Shown here: piece by piece, positions 19,631 through 28,875 of the stretch
Layout of the letters: the number at the start of each line of letters is the position of its first letter
How positions within the stretch are numbered: position 1 is the first letter of the stretch
Source of the DNA: Amorphoplanes digitatis
GTDB taxonomy: Bacteria; Actinomycetota; Actinomycetes; Mycobacteriales; Micromonosporaceae
Assembly (NCBI RefSeq): GCF_014205335.1
Contig: NZ_JACHNH010000001.1
Span: forward strand, 2,350,501 to 2,414,500
Length of the DNA stretch: 64,000 bases
Reading direction: 5' to 3'
The notes under the pieces: generated by a model
Seen by the model: only the letters and a program-made list of their open reading frames with translations
What the model was told of the DNA's origin: nothing
The model's database searches: none
Translations under genes and position numbers: made by a program

Positions 19631-22245
19631 ACCGCCTGACCCAGAAATCGCAGGATGCCCTCCACGACGCCCAGACCAAGGCGCTACGGTTCGGCCACAC
19701 CGAGATCGACGTCGAGCACCTGCTGCTCGCCCTGATCGAACAGCCCGAGGGGCTGGTGCCCAGGCTGCTCTCGGCGACCGGCGTCGACCCGGACAAACTA
19801 CGGGAACAGGTGGAGGCGGAACTGGAGCGGCGTCCCCGGGTCAGCGGACCGGGCGCCGCACCCGGCCAGGTCTTCGTCACCCAGCGCCTGTCCCGGCTGT
19901 TCGACGCCGCCGAGCGCGAGGCGAAACGGCTCAAGGACGAGTACGTCTCCGTCGAGCACCTGGTGATCGCCATGCTTCAGGAGGGACGGGGCTCCACCGC
20001 CGGCCGGCTGCTCAGCGACGCGGGACTCACCCGTGACGGCTTCCTCCAGGAGCTGACGAAGATCCGGGGTAACCAGCGGGTGACCTCGGCGATGCCGGAG
20101 GTCGCCTACGAGGCGCTGGCCAAGTACGGCCGCGACCTGGTCGCCGACGCCGCCGCCGGCACCATGGACCCGGTCATCGGACGCGACGGCGAGATCCGCC
20201 GGGTGATCCAGATCCTGTCCCGCAAGTCGAAGAACAACCCGGTGCTCATCGGTGAACCGGGCGTCGGCAAGACCGCCATCGTGGAGGGCCTGGCCCAGCG
20301 GATCACCAACGGCGACGTGCCCGAGGGACTGCGCGACAAGGTGGTGTTCGCCCTGGACATGAGTTCCCTGGTGGCCGGCGCGAAGTACCGCGGCGAGTTC
20401 GAGGAACGGCTCAAGGCCGTGCTGTCCGAGGTGAAGGCCGCCGAGGGACGGATCCTGTTGTTCATCGACGAGCTGCACACGATCGTCGGCGCCGGGGGCG
20501 GCTCCGAGGGTGCGATGGACGCCGGGAACATGCTCAAGCCGATGCTCGCCCGCGGCGAACTGCACATGATCGGCGCGACGACGCTGGACGAGTACCGCAA
20601 GCACATCGAGAAGGACGCGGCGCTGGAGCGGCGCTTCCAGCCGGTGCTCGTCGAGGAGCCGACCGAGGAGGACGCCGTCTCGATCCTGCGCGGTCTGCGG
20701 GAACGGCTGGAAGTCTTCCACGGCGTGAAGATCCAGGACGCGGCTCTGGTCGCCGCGGTGGTTCTCAGCCGCCGGTACATCTCCGACCGGTTCCTTCCGG
20801 ACAAGGCCATCGACCTGGTCGACGAGGCGTGCGCGATGCTGCGGACGGAGATCGACTCGATGCCGGCGGAACTCGACGAGCTCACCCGGCGGCTGACCCG
20901 CCTGGAGATCGAGGAAGCGGCGCTGTCCAAGGAGGAGGATTCCGCGAGCCTGGCCCGACTCGACCAGCTCCGCAAGGAACTCGCCGACCTGCGCGCCGAA
21001 GTGGACGCGCTGCGCGCCCAGTGGGACGCCGAACGGCAGGCCCTGAGAAGGGTCCAGGAGCTGCGTCGGGAGATCGAACAGATCCGGCACGAGGCGGAAC
21101 AGGCGGAACGCAACTACGACCTCAACCGGGCCGCCGAGTTGCGGCACGGCCGGCTACCGGAGCTGGAACGCCGGCTGCAGGCGGAGGAGCAGCGGCTCGC
21201 CGCGAAGCAGAGCGGCAAGCGGCTGCTCCGCGAGGTCGTCACCGAGGCCGAGATCGCCGGCATCGTCTCCCGGTGGACCGGCATCCCGGTCAGCCGGCTG
21301 ACCGAGGGCGAGCGCCAGAAGCTGCTGGGCCTGGACCAGATCCTGCACGAGCGGGTGGTCGGACAGGACGAGGCCGTTCAGCTGGTCACCGACGCGATCA
21401 TCCGCGCCCGGTCCGGCATCAAGAACCCGCGTCGGCCGATCGGGTCGTTCATCTTCCTCGGCCCCACCGGAGTCGGCAAGACCGAGCTGGCGCGCACGCT
21501 GGCCGCGGCGTTGTTCGATACCGAGGACAACATGGTCCGGATCGACATGAGCGAGTACCAGGAACGGCACACCGTGAGCCGGCTAGTCGGGGCGCCGCCC
21601 GGATACGTCGGCTACGAAGAGGGCGGGCAGCTCACCGAGGCGGTCCGGCGCAAGCCGTACTCCGTGGTGCTCTTCGACGAGATCGAGAAGGCACACGCGG
21701 ACGTGTTCAACACGCTGCTGCAAGTGCTCGACGACGGGCGTCTCACCGATGCGCAGGGCCGCACCGTCGACTTCCGCAACACCGTGATCATCATGACCTC
21801 GAACATCGGCTCCCAGTACCTGCTCGAGGGCATCTCCGACGCCGGTGAGATCAAGCCCGAGGGCCGCGAGCTGGTCATGGGCGAGCTGCGGCGGCACTTC
21901 CGGCCCGAGTTCCTCAACCGCGTCGACGACATCGTGTTGTTCAAGCCGCTCACCCAGCCGGAGATCGAGCGCATCGTCGACCTGATGTTCAACGAGCTGC
22001 GCAAGCAGCTGTCGGAGCGGCGGATGACGCTGGAAGTCACCGACGAGGCACAGCGGTTCATCGCCCGCCAGGGTTTCGATCCGGTGTACGGCGCCCGGCC
22101 GCTGCGCCGCTTCATCGCCCGCGAGGTGGAGACCCGCATCGGCCGGGCGCTGCTCGCCGGGGACGCCCGGGACGGCGCGGTGATCCGGGTGGATGTGATC
22201 GACGGCGAGCTGACGGTCACCTACGAGAACTCGCCGGCGGAATGA
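19621..22245 (+). CDS. clpB: ClpB disaggregase (Hsp100)
   Basis: An 874-residue hexameric ATPase that pulls proteins out of aggregates together with DnaK. The start is GTG 19621 after GGAGGC. N-terminal substrate domain 1-145; first AAA module with Walker A at 211-218 (GEPGVGKT); a coiled-coil middle domain at about 410-530 rich in Glu/Arg/Leu, which distinguishes ClpB from ClpC; second AAA module with Walker A at 614-621 (GPTGVGKT) and the sensor-2 region GARPLRRFI. Length and order are normal. No ClpP-binding loop was recognised. Confidence 0.97.
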   Translation: MDLNRLTQKSQDALHDAQTKALRFGHTEIDVEHLLLALIEQPEGLVPRLLSATGVDPDKLREQVEAELERRPRVSGPGAAPGQVFVTQRLSRLFDAAEREAKRLKDEYVSVEHLVIAMLQEGRGSTAGRLLSDAGLTRDGFLQELTKIRGNQRVTSAMPEVAYEALAKYGRDLVADAAAGTMDPVIGRDGEIRRVIQILSRKSKNNPVLIGEPGVGKTAIVEGLAQRITNGDVPEGLRDKVVFALDMSSLVAGAKYRGEFEERLKAVLSEVKAAEGRILLFIDELHTIVGAGGGSEGAMDAGNMLKPMLARGELHMIGATTLDEYRKHIEKDAALERRFQPVLVEEPTEEDAVSILRGLRERLEVFHGVKIQDAALVAAVVLSRRYISDRFLPDKAIDLVDEACAMLRTEIDSMPAELDELTRRLTRLEIEEAALSKEEDSASLARLDQLRKELADLRAEVDALRAQWDAERQALRRVQELRREIEQIRHEAEQAERNYDLNRAAELRHGRLPELERRLQAEEQRLAAKQSGKRLLREVVTEAEIAGIVSRWTGIPVSRLTEGERQKLLGLDQILHERVVGQDEAVQLVTDAIIRARSGIKNPRRPIGSFIFLGPTGVGKTELARTLAAALFDTEDNMVRIDMSEYQERHTVSRLVGAPPGYVGYEEGGQLTEAVRRKPYSVVLFDEIEKAHADVFNTLLQVLDDGRLTDAQGRTVDFRNTVIIMTSNIGSQYLLEGISDAGEIKPEGRELVMGELRRHFRPEFLNRVDDIVLFKPLTQPEIERIVDLMFNELRKQLSERRMTLEVTDEAQRFIARQGFDPVYGARPLRRFIAREVETRIGRALLAGDARDGAVIRVDVIDGELTVTYENSPAE

Positions 22246-22246
22246 C

Positions 22247-22681
22247 GTGAACAGCAAGGTGATCGAGTGCCCGAACTGCGGGCGTAAGAACCGGGTCCCC
22301 GCGGCCGCCGAGGGCATCCCGCAATGCGGCAACTGCCACAAGCCGCTGCCCTGGATGGCCGAGGCCGGCGACGACGACTTCGGCGACGTGGCCGAGCGGG
22401 CGAACATCCTGGTCCTGGTGGACATGTGGGCGACCTGGTGCGGCCCGTGCCGGCAGGTCAGCCCCGCGCTGGAACAGGTGGCCCGCGACCTGGCCGGCAA
22501 GGTCAAGCTGGTCAAGGTCGACGTGGACAAGGCGCCTAAGGTGTCCGAGCGGTTCACGATCCAGGCCGTACCCACGCTGATCCTGATGCGCGGCGGCAAG
22601 GTGGTGGCGCGCCGGGCCGGCGCCGCACCCGCTTCGGCCCTGCGCAGCTGGACCGACGAGGTCCTGCGGAGCGCAGCGTGA
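22247..22681 (+). CDS. Zinc-ribbon thioredoxin (Trx2/TrxC type)
   Basis: A 144-residue protein. An N-terminal zinc ribbon (C8-x2-C11 and C27-x2-C30) is followed by a thioredoxin domain with active site WCGPC (C65, C68) and the cis-proline loop AVPTL. GTG start 1 bp after the clpB stop. It overlaps the next gene by 4 bp. Trx2-type proteins are oxidative-stress reductants, and coupling to clpB puts disulfide repair in the same transcript as refolding. Confidence 0.94.
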   Translation: MNSKVIECPNCGRKNRVPAAAEGIPQCGNCHKPLPWMAEAGDDDFGDVAERANILVLVDMWATWCGPCRQVSPALEQVARDLAGKVKLVKVDVDKAPKVSERFTIQAVPTLILMRGGKVVARRAGAAPASALRSWTDEVLRSAA

Positions 22682-24366
22682 ACCCGAACGAGGAGCGGCT
22701 CTCCGAGACACCGGATGTGGCCGGGGCCTATCCCCGCCTGTCCGACGAGCAGATCGAAATGCTGAGCCGGCGCGCCGAGAAGCGGCCGGTCCAGCGCGGT
22801 GACGTGCTTGTCGCCGAGGGCCAGCGGGATCGCGACTTCCTCGTCGTGCTGTCCGGCAAGGTCGCGGTGATCGAGGGGTACGGCACCCCGAAAGACCGGA
22901 TGGTCCGGGTGCACGGCCCGCGCCGATTTCTCGACGAACTCGGCCTGCTCACCGGCCAGCCGTCCTTCGTCTCGATGGTCGCGCAGGAACCGGGCGAGGT
23001 TCTCGCGGTGCCCCTGCGCGAGCTGCACGAAGTGGTCCGCGAGGAGCCCGATCTCGGAGACCTGATCCTGCGCAGTTTTCTAGCCCGCCGGGAACTGCTG
23101 ATCGGCAGCATCACCGGCATCAAGATCGTCGGTTCGCGGTTCAGCCCGGACACCCGCCGCCTGTGCGAACTCGCCGCCCGCAACCGGGTTCCGCATACCT
23201 GGATCGACCTGGAGGAAGACCCGGGCGCCGAGAAGCTGTTGCGTCGGCTGTCCATCAGTGCAAATGACACACCGGTGGTGATCTGGCGGGACAGGGTGCT
23301 GCGCAACCCCTCGAACGCGGAACTGGCCCAGGTCGCCGGCCTGCGGCGCTCCTGCCAGGACGAGGCCAGGTGCGACGTCGTCGTGGTCGGCGCGGGGCCG
23401 GCCGGCCTCGCCGCCGCCGTATACAGCGCTTCCGAAGGACTCTCGACGATCGTCCTCGACGCGGTGGCCACCGGCGGGCAGGCCGGTACATCCTCTCGGA
23501 TCGAGAACTACCTGGGATTCCCGGCCGGCATCTCGGGCGCCGACCTGGCCGACCGCGCCGTGGTGCAGGCGAAGAAGTTCGGCGCCGACCTCAACGTTCC
23601 GGCCGAGGCGGTACGCCTCGAATGGGACGAAAGCGACCAGATCGTGCACCTCGACGACGGGGCACAGCTGCGGAGCCGGACGGTGGTGATCGCCACCGGC
23701 GCGCGGTACCGGAAACTCGACGTGCCACGCCTCGCGGAGTTCGAGGGCACCAGCGTGTACTACGCCGCCACCTTCATGGAGGCCGTCTTCTGCGAGCGGC
23801 AGCCGGTGTCGATCGTCGGTGGCGGCAACTCGGCCGGCCAGGCCACGGTATTCCTCTCCCAGCACGCCGCGCAGGTACGACTGATCATCCGGCACGACGA
23901 CCTGAACCGCGACATGTCCCGGTATTTGGTCGACCAGATCGAGCGACGGCCCAACGTCGAAGTGCTGCGCCATACGGAGGTCACCGAGCTGATCGGCGAC
24001 GACGGCCGGCTGCAGGCGCTCGGCGTGCGCGACACCGGGACCGGTGAGCGGTACGAGGTCCCGACGACGCTGTTGTTCCCCTTCATCGGGGCACAGCCGT
24101 GCACCGGCTGGCTGGCATCCAGTGTCGCCCTGGACGAGCGCGGTTACGTCCTGACCGGAGCGCAGGTGCGCACCGACGCACCGCAGCCGGTGATGCTCGA
24201 GACCAGCCGCCCCGGCGTCCTCGCAGTGGGTGACGTCCGCAGCGGCTCGATCAAACGGGTCGCCTCCGCGGTCGGCGAGGGGTCCATGGCCGTTCGTCTG
24301 ATCCATGACCACCTAGCCAGGTTCGGAGATGCTGCGAGCCTGGCGGGAACTCCAGGAACGGAATGA
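22678..24366 (+). CDS. cNMP-binding domain fused to a thioredoxin-reductase-like flavoprotein without the redox CxxC
   Basis: A 562-residue protein. Residues about 15-125 are a cyclic-nucleotide-binding domain. Residues about 140-220 look like a thioredoxin/glutaredoxin fold lacking a CxxC. Residues 230-550 are the FAD/NADPH module: VVVVGAGPAGLAA near 233-245, GGQAGTSSRIENYLGFP, the second Rossmann motif IVGGGNSAGQAT near 379-390, and the end motif GVLAVGDVRSGSIKRVASAV. Where thioredoxin reductase has its CATC, this protein reads YYAATFME, so the usual dithiol is missing. GTG start overlaps the thioredoxin stop. Electron transfer to the neighbouring thioredoxin would need another route. Confidence 0.9.
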   Translation: MNPNEERLSETPDVAGAYPRLSDEQIEMLSRRAEKRPVQRGDVLVAEGQRDRDFLVVLSGKVAVIEGYGTPKDRMVRVHGPRRFLDELGLLTGQPSFVSMVAQEPGEVLAVPLRELHEVVREEPDLGDLILRSFLARRELLIGSITGIKIVGSRFSPDTRRLCELAARNRVPHTWIDLEEDPGAEKLLRRLSISANDTPVVIWRDRVLRNPSNAELAQVAGLRRSCQDEARCDVVVVGAGPAGLAAAVYSASEGLSTIVLDAVATGGQAGTSSRIENYLGFPAGISGADLADRAVVQAKKFGADLNVPAEAVRLEWDESDQIVHLDDGAQLRSRTVVIATGARYRKLDVPRLAEFEGTSVYYAATFMEAVFCERQPVSIVGGGNSAGQATVFLSQHAAQVRLIIRHDDLNRDMSRYLVDQIERRPNVEVLRHTEVTELIGDDGRLQALGVRDTGTGERYEVPTTLLFPFIGAQPCTGWLASSVALDERGYVLTGAQVRTDAPQPVMLETSRPGVLAVGDVRSGSIKRVASAVGEGSMAVRLIHDHLARFGDAASLAGTPGTE

Positions 24367-24515
24367 ACCGGTCCCAGGCCCGTTCCCAGACCGCGAGGGC
24401 TGCCCGGTGCTTCTTGCCGAGTTCGGACTCGGCCAGCTCCAGCAGAGCAGTCTCGGCCGCTTCGGCGTTCGCAGCGGTGTAGACCGGCTTCAGCCCGGCG
24501 GCCAGCTTCCCGCAC
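24327..24515 (-). pseudogene. IS256-family transposase C-terminal relic
   Basis: Minus-strand reading gives KLAAGLKPVYTAANAEAAET, LLELAESELGKKHRAALAVW and ERAWDRFIPFLEFPPG. This matches the last third of IS256/mutator transposases (..YTA..EA....L..L...WG.KYP..V..W...W..FIPFL.FP..). No catalytic DDE part, no start, no inverted repeats. Its end overlaps the tail of the flavoprotein gene. The remaining 24516-24888 shows only a GGCCCC/GGGGCC hairpin at 24571-24591 and no recognisable gene. Confidence 0.7.
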
Positions 24516-24888
24516 GGTGCTCCGCACCGACGACCTTCTGACCCGCACTTGGGAGCGGCGCACCTGATCCGGCCCCCGATCGGGAGGGGCCTGAGGTTTC
24601 CTGGTCTGGCTTAGCTGCTGCCCGTGGGTTGGACCCTGGTCGGCGGCGATCGCGGCCTACGCGGCCTGGGAGAGCTGAACGCGGTCTTCCTGGCGCGCGA
24701 GCGGGGCCGCCGCGTCTGCGCAGATTCCTGCGTTACGTCGGCATGCTCGCCGGGCAACCGCTGATCGAGGGCGCGGAGAGCGGTCTGGTCGCCGTGGGGG
24801 AGGCGGTGTCCGTAGATGTCGAAAATCGACCTGCGCCCGGACTGCGCCAAGGGCCGCCCCACCCGCGTGCCGGAGAAACCGCTGTAGG

Positions 24889-25842
24889 TCAGTTAACGGT
24901 CACGACCACCTTGCCGAGGGCGCGCCCCTCGCCGACGTCGGCCAGCGCCGCGGGCACCTCGTCGAGGCCGACTGTGCGACCGATGTGGATGGCGAGCTCG
25001 CCCGCCGCGCAGAGTTCGGCGACCGGCGCGAAGTGCGCCGGACCCTGCTTGACGGCGAGCACGCCGAGGCGCCGGCCCGTGAGCCGGCCGGCCACGGTGC
25101 CGACCGTCAGCACCCGCAGCAGCGCCGAGACGGATCCGCCGACGCACCGGTACCGGCCGCCGCGGGCCAGGGCCCGGCGGTAGGCGAACACGGACCGGTG
25201 CGCGACCAGATCGAGGACGAGATCGTACGGCCCGCCGCGGGTGAAGTCCTCGCTCCGGTAGTCGATCACCTCGTCCGCGCCGACTGACCGCATGAAGTCG
25301 AGCTTGGCCGCGTTGTCGACGCCGGTCACCCGCGCGCCGAGCCGCCTGGCGAGCTGGATGGCGAACGCGCCCGAGCCCCCGCCGGCACCGTTGATCAGAA
25401 CCCGGTGCCCGGCCCCGGCGCCGGCGGTGCCCTGCCACGCGATCACGCCCGCCTGCGGGATCGTCGACGCCTCGGCGAACGTCAGCGCCTCGGGCTTGCG
25501 GGCCAGCGCCGGCTCCGGGACGATCGCGTACTCGGCGAAGCCGCCCTTGAGCGCGAGGTTGTCGGCGTACACCTCGTCGCCGGGCCGGAACCGGGTGACC
25601 TCCGGGCCGACCGCCTCGACCCGCCCGGCGATGTCCGAGCCGAGGATCCGGCGCGCCGGGGTGCGCAGTCCGCCGATGCGCGAGTACAGCGGCGTGCCCC
25701 GCAGGGTCTCCCAGTCGCTGAGGTTCACCGAGGTAGCCGCCACCTTCACCAGCACCTGACCGGCCACGGGGGACGGCGTGGGAACCTCCTCCATCCGCAA
25801 CACGTCCGGCGGCCCGTACCGGTCGTACACGACAGCTCTCAT
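24889..25842 (-). CDS. Quinone-oxidoreductase-like NAD(P)-dependent alcohol dehydrogenase (MDR family)
   Basis: A 317-residue protein from ATG 25842 (MRAVVYDRYG, the usual family opening); an in-frame extension of 31 residues upstream is unlikely. GroES-like N-terminal half with LGSDIAGRVEAVG, then a Rossmann domain with VLINGAGGGSGAFAIQLAR. The structural and catalytic zinc cysteines of classical alcohol dehydrogenases are absent, as in zinc-free quinone reductases. Substrate unknown. It stands alone, convergent with the thioredoxin operon and divergent from the sigma-factor gene. Confidence 0.9.
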   Translation of the reverse strand: MRAVVYDRYGPPDVLRMEEVPTPSPVAGQVLVKVAATSVNLSDWETLRGTPLYSRIGGLRTPARRILGSDIAGRVEAVGPEVTRFRPGDEVYADNLALKGGFAEYAIVPEPALARKPEALTFAEASTIPQAGVIAWQGTAGAGAGHRVLINGAGGGSGAFAIQLARRLGARVTGVDNAAKLDFMRSVGADEVIDYRSEDFTRGGPYDLVLDLVAHRSVFAYRRALARGGRYRCVGGSVSALLRVLTVGTVAGRLTGRRLGVLAVKQGPAHFAPVAELCAAGELAIHIGRTVGLDEVPAALADVGEGRALGKVVVTVN

Positions 25843-26113
25843 TCGCCCATCCCCAACCTCCGATGAAGTCCTCCCGCGACGGTACGGGGACTGCCGCGGG
25901 GGAGAGCGGCAGTCGGGTGCTGCCGGTGCCTGCACCCTGACCTCGGGTTCAACTTGCCGCCACCGGCGCGCTCGCTGCGTACCATCGTCGCCTCGCGGAT
26001 CTGGTGCAGGCTGGCCAGAATGAGCGTGAAGACGGATCGGGCCTCGCGCATAGACCTAGGTGGAAGGTAACCCGAGGACAGGAGCTCGACGTTATGCTAC
26101 GGCCCGATCACTC

Positions 26114-26725
26114 ATGGCTGCGGTAGGTCAGGCGGCGGCCGAGACCAACGCCGACACCGACGCCGCGGTGATTCGCGCGTCGCTGGCGGATCCGGACCGG
26201 TTCGCGGCCATCTATGACCGGTACGCCGCGATGCTGTACCGGTACGCGTATCAACGGGTGGGTCCGGAGATCGCCGACGACGTGGTGGCGGAGACGTTCC
26301 TCGCGGCATTCCGCGGGCGGGCGTCCTACGACCTGGACCGCCAGGACGCCCGGCCGTGGCTCTTCGGCATCGTCACCCGGGAGCTGGCCGCCCATCACCG
26401 GCGGGAGCGGGCGCGCTACCGGGCGATGGCCCGCTCGACGCACGAGACGGTGCAGGACGGCCCCGCCGATCAGGTGGCGGCCAGGGTGGTCGCCGACGCG
26501 GCGCGGGGTCCGCTGGCCGCCGCGCTGGCCGAGCTGGCGCCGGGCGACCGCGACGTGCTGCTGCTGGTCGCGTGGGGCCAGCTCAGCTACGACGAGGTCG
26601 CCGACTCGCTGAACATCCCCCAGGGCACCGTGGGTTCCCGGCTCAGCCGGGCCCGGCGCCGGGTCCGCTCGGCGCTGCGCGGTTTCGATCCGACCATGAT
26701 CACAGAGGAGAATCATGAAGTCTGA
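26114..26725 (+). CDS. ECF-type RNA polymerase sigma factor
   Basis: About 203 residues from ATG 26114; in-frame GTG 26060 is an alternative, and neither has a strong ribosome site. Region 2: FAAIYDRYAAMLYRYAYQRV and DDVVAETFLAAFRGR. Region 4: LAPGDRDVLLLVAWGQLSYD and NIPQGTVGSRLSRARRRVRS. It overlaps the next gene by 11 bp, the standard arrangement with a CU044_5270 partner, so the two are probably co-translated. Confidence 0.93.
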   Translation: MAAVGQAAAETNADTDAAVIRASLADPDRFAAIYDRYAAMLYRYAYQRVGPEIADDVVAETFLAAFRGRASYDLDRQDARPWLFGIVTRELAAHHRRERARYRAMARSTHETVQDGPADQVAARVVADAARGPLAAALAELAPGDRDVLLLVAWGQLSYDEVADSLNIPQGTVGSRLSRARRRVRSALRGFDPTMITEENHEV

Positions 26726-27887
26726 CCTGTCCATTCTCGAGGACTTCGGGGCGAGCCTTGCCCCGCCGCAGGACCGGCCGCCGGCCGAGGTGCGCCACCG
26801 CGTGATGAACGGCATGCGTGTCCCGGCCCGCCGGCCGCGGCTGCTGCCGTCGATGCGCGGCGTGCGCCTGGCCTGGCGGATCGGCACGCCCGCGGTCGCC
26901 GCCGCGGCCCTCGTCGTGGCGCTGGTCGCCGGGCATCTGCCCGACGACAACACGCGTGGCCGGCCGGCGCCGCCCGTCGCGGCGAGGCCGGATGCCGTGC
27001 CGCAGGCCCAGCCGGACGCCGGGCAGGTGTTGCTGCTGGCGGCGCGGCACACCGCCGAAACCCCGGCGCTGGACGCCCGGCCGAACCAGTTCCTGTTCAT
27101 CGACGCCGTCGAGGTCGAGTCGACGGTCGACCTCAACGAGAACCGCGACGGCAAGATCGTTTCCGGCAAGCGCACGGTCTCCGGGCCGCTGCGCACGCGG
27201 ACCTGGCTGTCGGTGGACGGCACCCGTGACGGGCTGGTCGTGCGGGGATCCGACCGCACCCACCTCGACGGCTGTAAGAACGGGCGGCAGGCGGAGACGA
27301 TCGACCGGCCGGAGACCACACCCAAGATCGCCTGCACGCCCGAGCCGGCCTACCGGCCTGGCCGCATCCCCACCGACCCGGACCGCCTTTTCGCGTACGT
27401 GTACGAGATCGCCCGCGACCAGCCGGCGTGGGTGTCCATCGGCGCGCGGACGGACCGCAAGCCGCGCGGATTCGTGCGGCTCTCCGACGACCAGCGCGCG
27501 TTCTCCCAGATCGCCGAGATCCTGTACAAGAACCACTCGCCGGCCGTCCAGGAGGCCGCCTTCCGGGTCGCCGGGCGGATCCCCGGCGTTCAGGTGCGCC
27601 GCGACATGACCGACGCCGCGGGCCGCGCCGGCGTCGCGGTGACCCGTACCGAGGCGGGCACCCGCGAGGAGCTGGTCTTCGACCCGGCCACGTACACCTA
27701 TCTCGGGCACAACCTCATCGGCGCCGAGTTCGACCTCGACGGCGCGGAGGTGGTCCCCTCGCTGGACAAGGCCAGGCGGATCGGCCAGGTCACCATGATG
27801 GCTTCGGCGCCGAAGCCGGGCGAGGTCATCTACAAGTCCGCGCTGCTGCGGGTCGCCATCGTCGACAAGGCCGGCCAGCGCCCGTAA
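26715..27887 (+). CDS. CU044_5270-family membrane protein, sigma-factor partner
   Basis: A 390-residue protein. A cytoplasmic N-terminus of about 55 residues (basic near 35-52), one membrane helix (about 56-75, VAAAALVVALVAGHLP), and a large outside domain with no enzyme motif. The family regularly sits behind ECF sigma genes and is presumed to sense an envelope signal. The start overlaps the sigma stop, with AGAGGAG upstream. Confidence 0.88.
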   Translation: MKSDLSILEDFGASLAPPQDRPPAEVRHRVMNGMRVPARRPRLLPSMRGVRLAWRIGTPAVAAAALVVALVAGHLPDDNTRGRPAPPVAARPDAVPQAQPDAGQVLLLAARHTAETPALDARPNQFLFIDAVEVESTVDLNENRDGKIVSGKRTVSGPLRTRTWLSVDGTRDGLVVRGSDRTHLDGCKNGRQAETIDRPETTPKIACTPEPAYRPGRIPTDPDRLFAYVYEIARDQPAWVSIGARTDRKPRGFVRLSDDQRAFSQIAEILYKNHSPAVQEAAFRVAGRIPGVQVRRDMTDAAGRAGVAVTRTEAGTREELVFDPATYTYLGHNLIGAEFDLDGAEVVPSLDKARRIGQVTMMASAPKPGEVIYKSALLRVAIVDKAGQRP

Positions 27888-27895
27888 CCGCACCC

Positions 27896-27930
27896 GGTGA
27901 TTGCCCCGGCCGCAGGCCGGGGCAATCACC
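27896..27930. terminator. Strong terminator after the sigma/partner operon
   Basis: Perfect 16-bp arms (GGTGATTGCCCCGGCC and its complement) around a GCA loop, 9 bp past the stop at 27887. By far the strongest hairpin in the window. Confidence 0.85.
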
Positions 27931-28229
27931 TATAGATCTTTCGGCGAGACGCTCGAACCCGGTTCAGGATCGTTCGCCGGCGAAGATGCCATGGGCGACG
28001 AGTAGGCGTTCGGGTTCGTCGGTGCCCACCGTCATCGCGGGAAGCTCCTCCACGGCCTCAAGGGCCGACCGGCATCGGGCCGTACGGGGTCCGGCCGCAG
28101 GGGATCCGGGCCTGTGCTATCGGCTGGGATCGCCAGGTTGGCGACGATCAGGATTCCTAGCCTGGCGCTGCCGGCGGCGTTCGTCGCGGTCGGCTTGCCC
28201 TGCCGGTAGGCGACCGCGGTGCGGGCGTG
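27931..28229. other. Intergenic stretch
   Basis: No supported gene. A short minus-strand frame near 27966-28035 (TVGTDEPERLLVAHGIFAGE) looks coding-like but has only about 20 codons and no recognised family; it may be the tail of a lost gene. Confidence 0.4.
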
Positions 28230-28400
28230 TCAGGACGTGTAGAAGAACCCGTACAGGAAGGCGGCGACGACCACAACGAAGGTGACGGCGGCGGAGGCGA
28301 GGAGGGCGGTCACCAGCCTCCGTGGCCGGATGACGATCGACTCGCCGGATTTGGTCTGGCCGAGACGGATCGGTTCTTGGTCGTGCGACGGCAGCATCAT
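28230..28400 (-). CDS. Small single-pass membrane protein (56 residues)
   Basis: Starts MMLPSHDQEPIRLGQTKSG, followed by ESIVIRPRRL and a strong hydrophobic helix (about 30-49), ending YGFFYTS. Positive residues before the helix predict an inside N-terminus. GTGGAG lies 3-6 bp before the paired ATGs at 28400/28397, and the second ATG has the better spacing. No family recognised. The layout of soluble head plus one helix is that of small anchors or regulators. Confidence 0.5.
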   Translation of the reverse strand: MMLPSHDQEPIRLGQTKSGESIVIRPRRLVTALLASAAVTFVVVVAAFLYGFFYTS

Positions 28401-28875
28401 GGGCTCCACAGGTGAGGCGTCCCCTTAGTCTCGCCTGTCGATCTTTGGCGGTTGACAGTGGGTGGCTGGTGCCGGCCGTTCAGATCACAGATCAGCTGCG
28501 TTCCGCGCACCAGCAGCGCAGCCGATAGAGATGGTCGAGAGCACGGATCATTCCCGTCGGCTGATCAGGGTGAGGTCGACCCGGCTCAGTGCTTCACGCG
28601 GGTCGGTGGCGCCGGAGGTCGACCTGCTTCTTGATCAGCAGGAGCGGTGCTGCGCCGCGCTCAGTGCGCGACCGATCCCGTGTTCGCGCCGACTGTCTGG
28701 ATAGGACCGGTGCGAGAGCCGCTTGTCTGGGCGTTTGAAACGCATGGCTCGACGTATGGCTGAACCTGCCGCGCCGCGGCTGGCCCGCGATGGCGAGTTC
28801 CGCGTTGGGCGTTACGGATCGCGGTCTGAGCCTGACCGGAGACCGTGCGGGCGACGAGTGGGGGAAGGAGCGGAT
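28401..28875. other. Intergenic stretch
   Basis: No supported gene or family motif. Short frames at 28452-28704 overlap each other in different frames and lack ribosome sites. Confidence 0.45.

Noticed and set aside
24629..25183. 184-codon plus frame between the IS relic and the dehydrogenase
   Set aside because: Its second half is antisense to a clear MDR dehydrogenase; no recognised motif in the first half.
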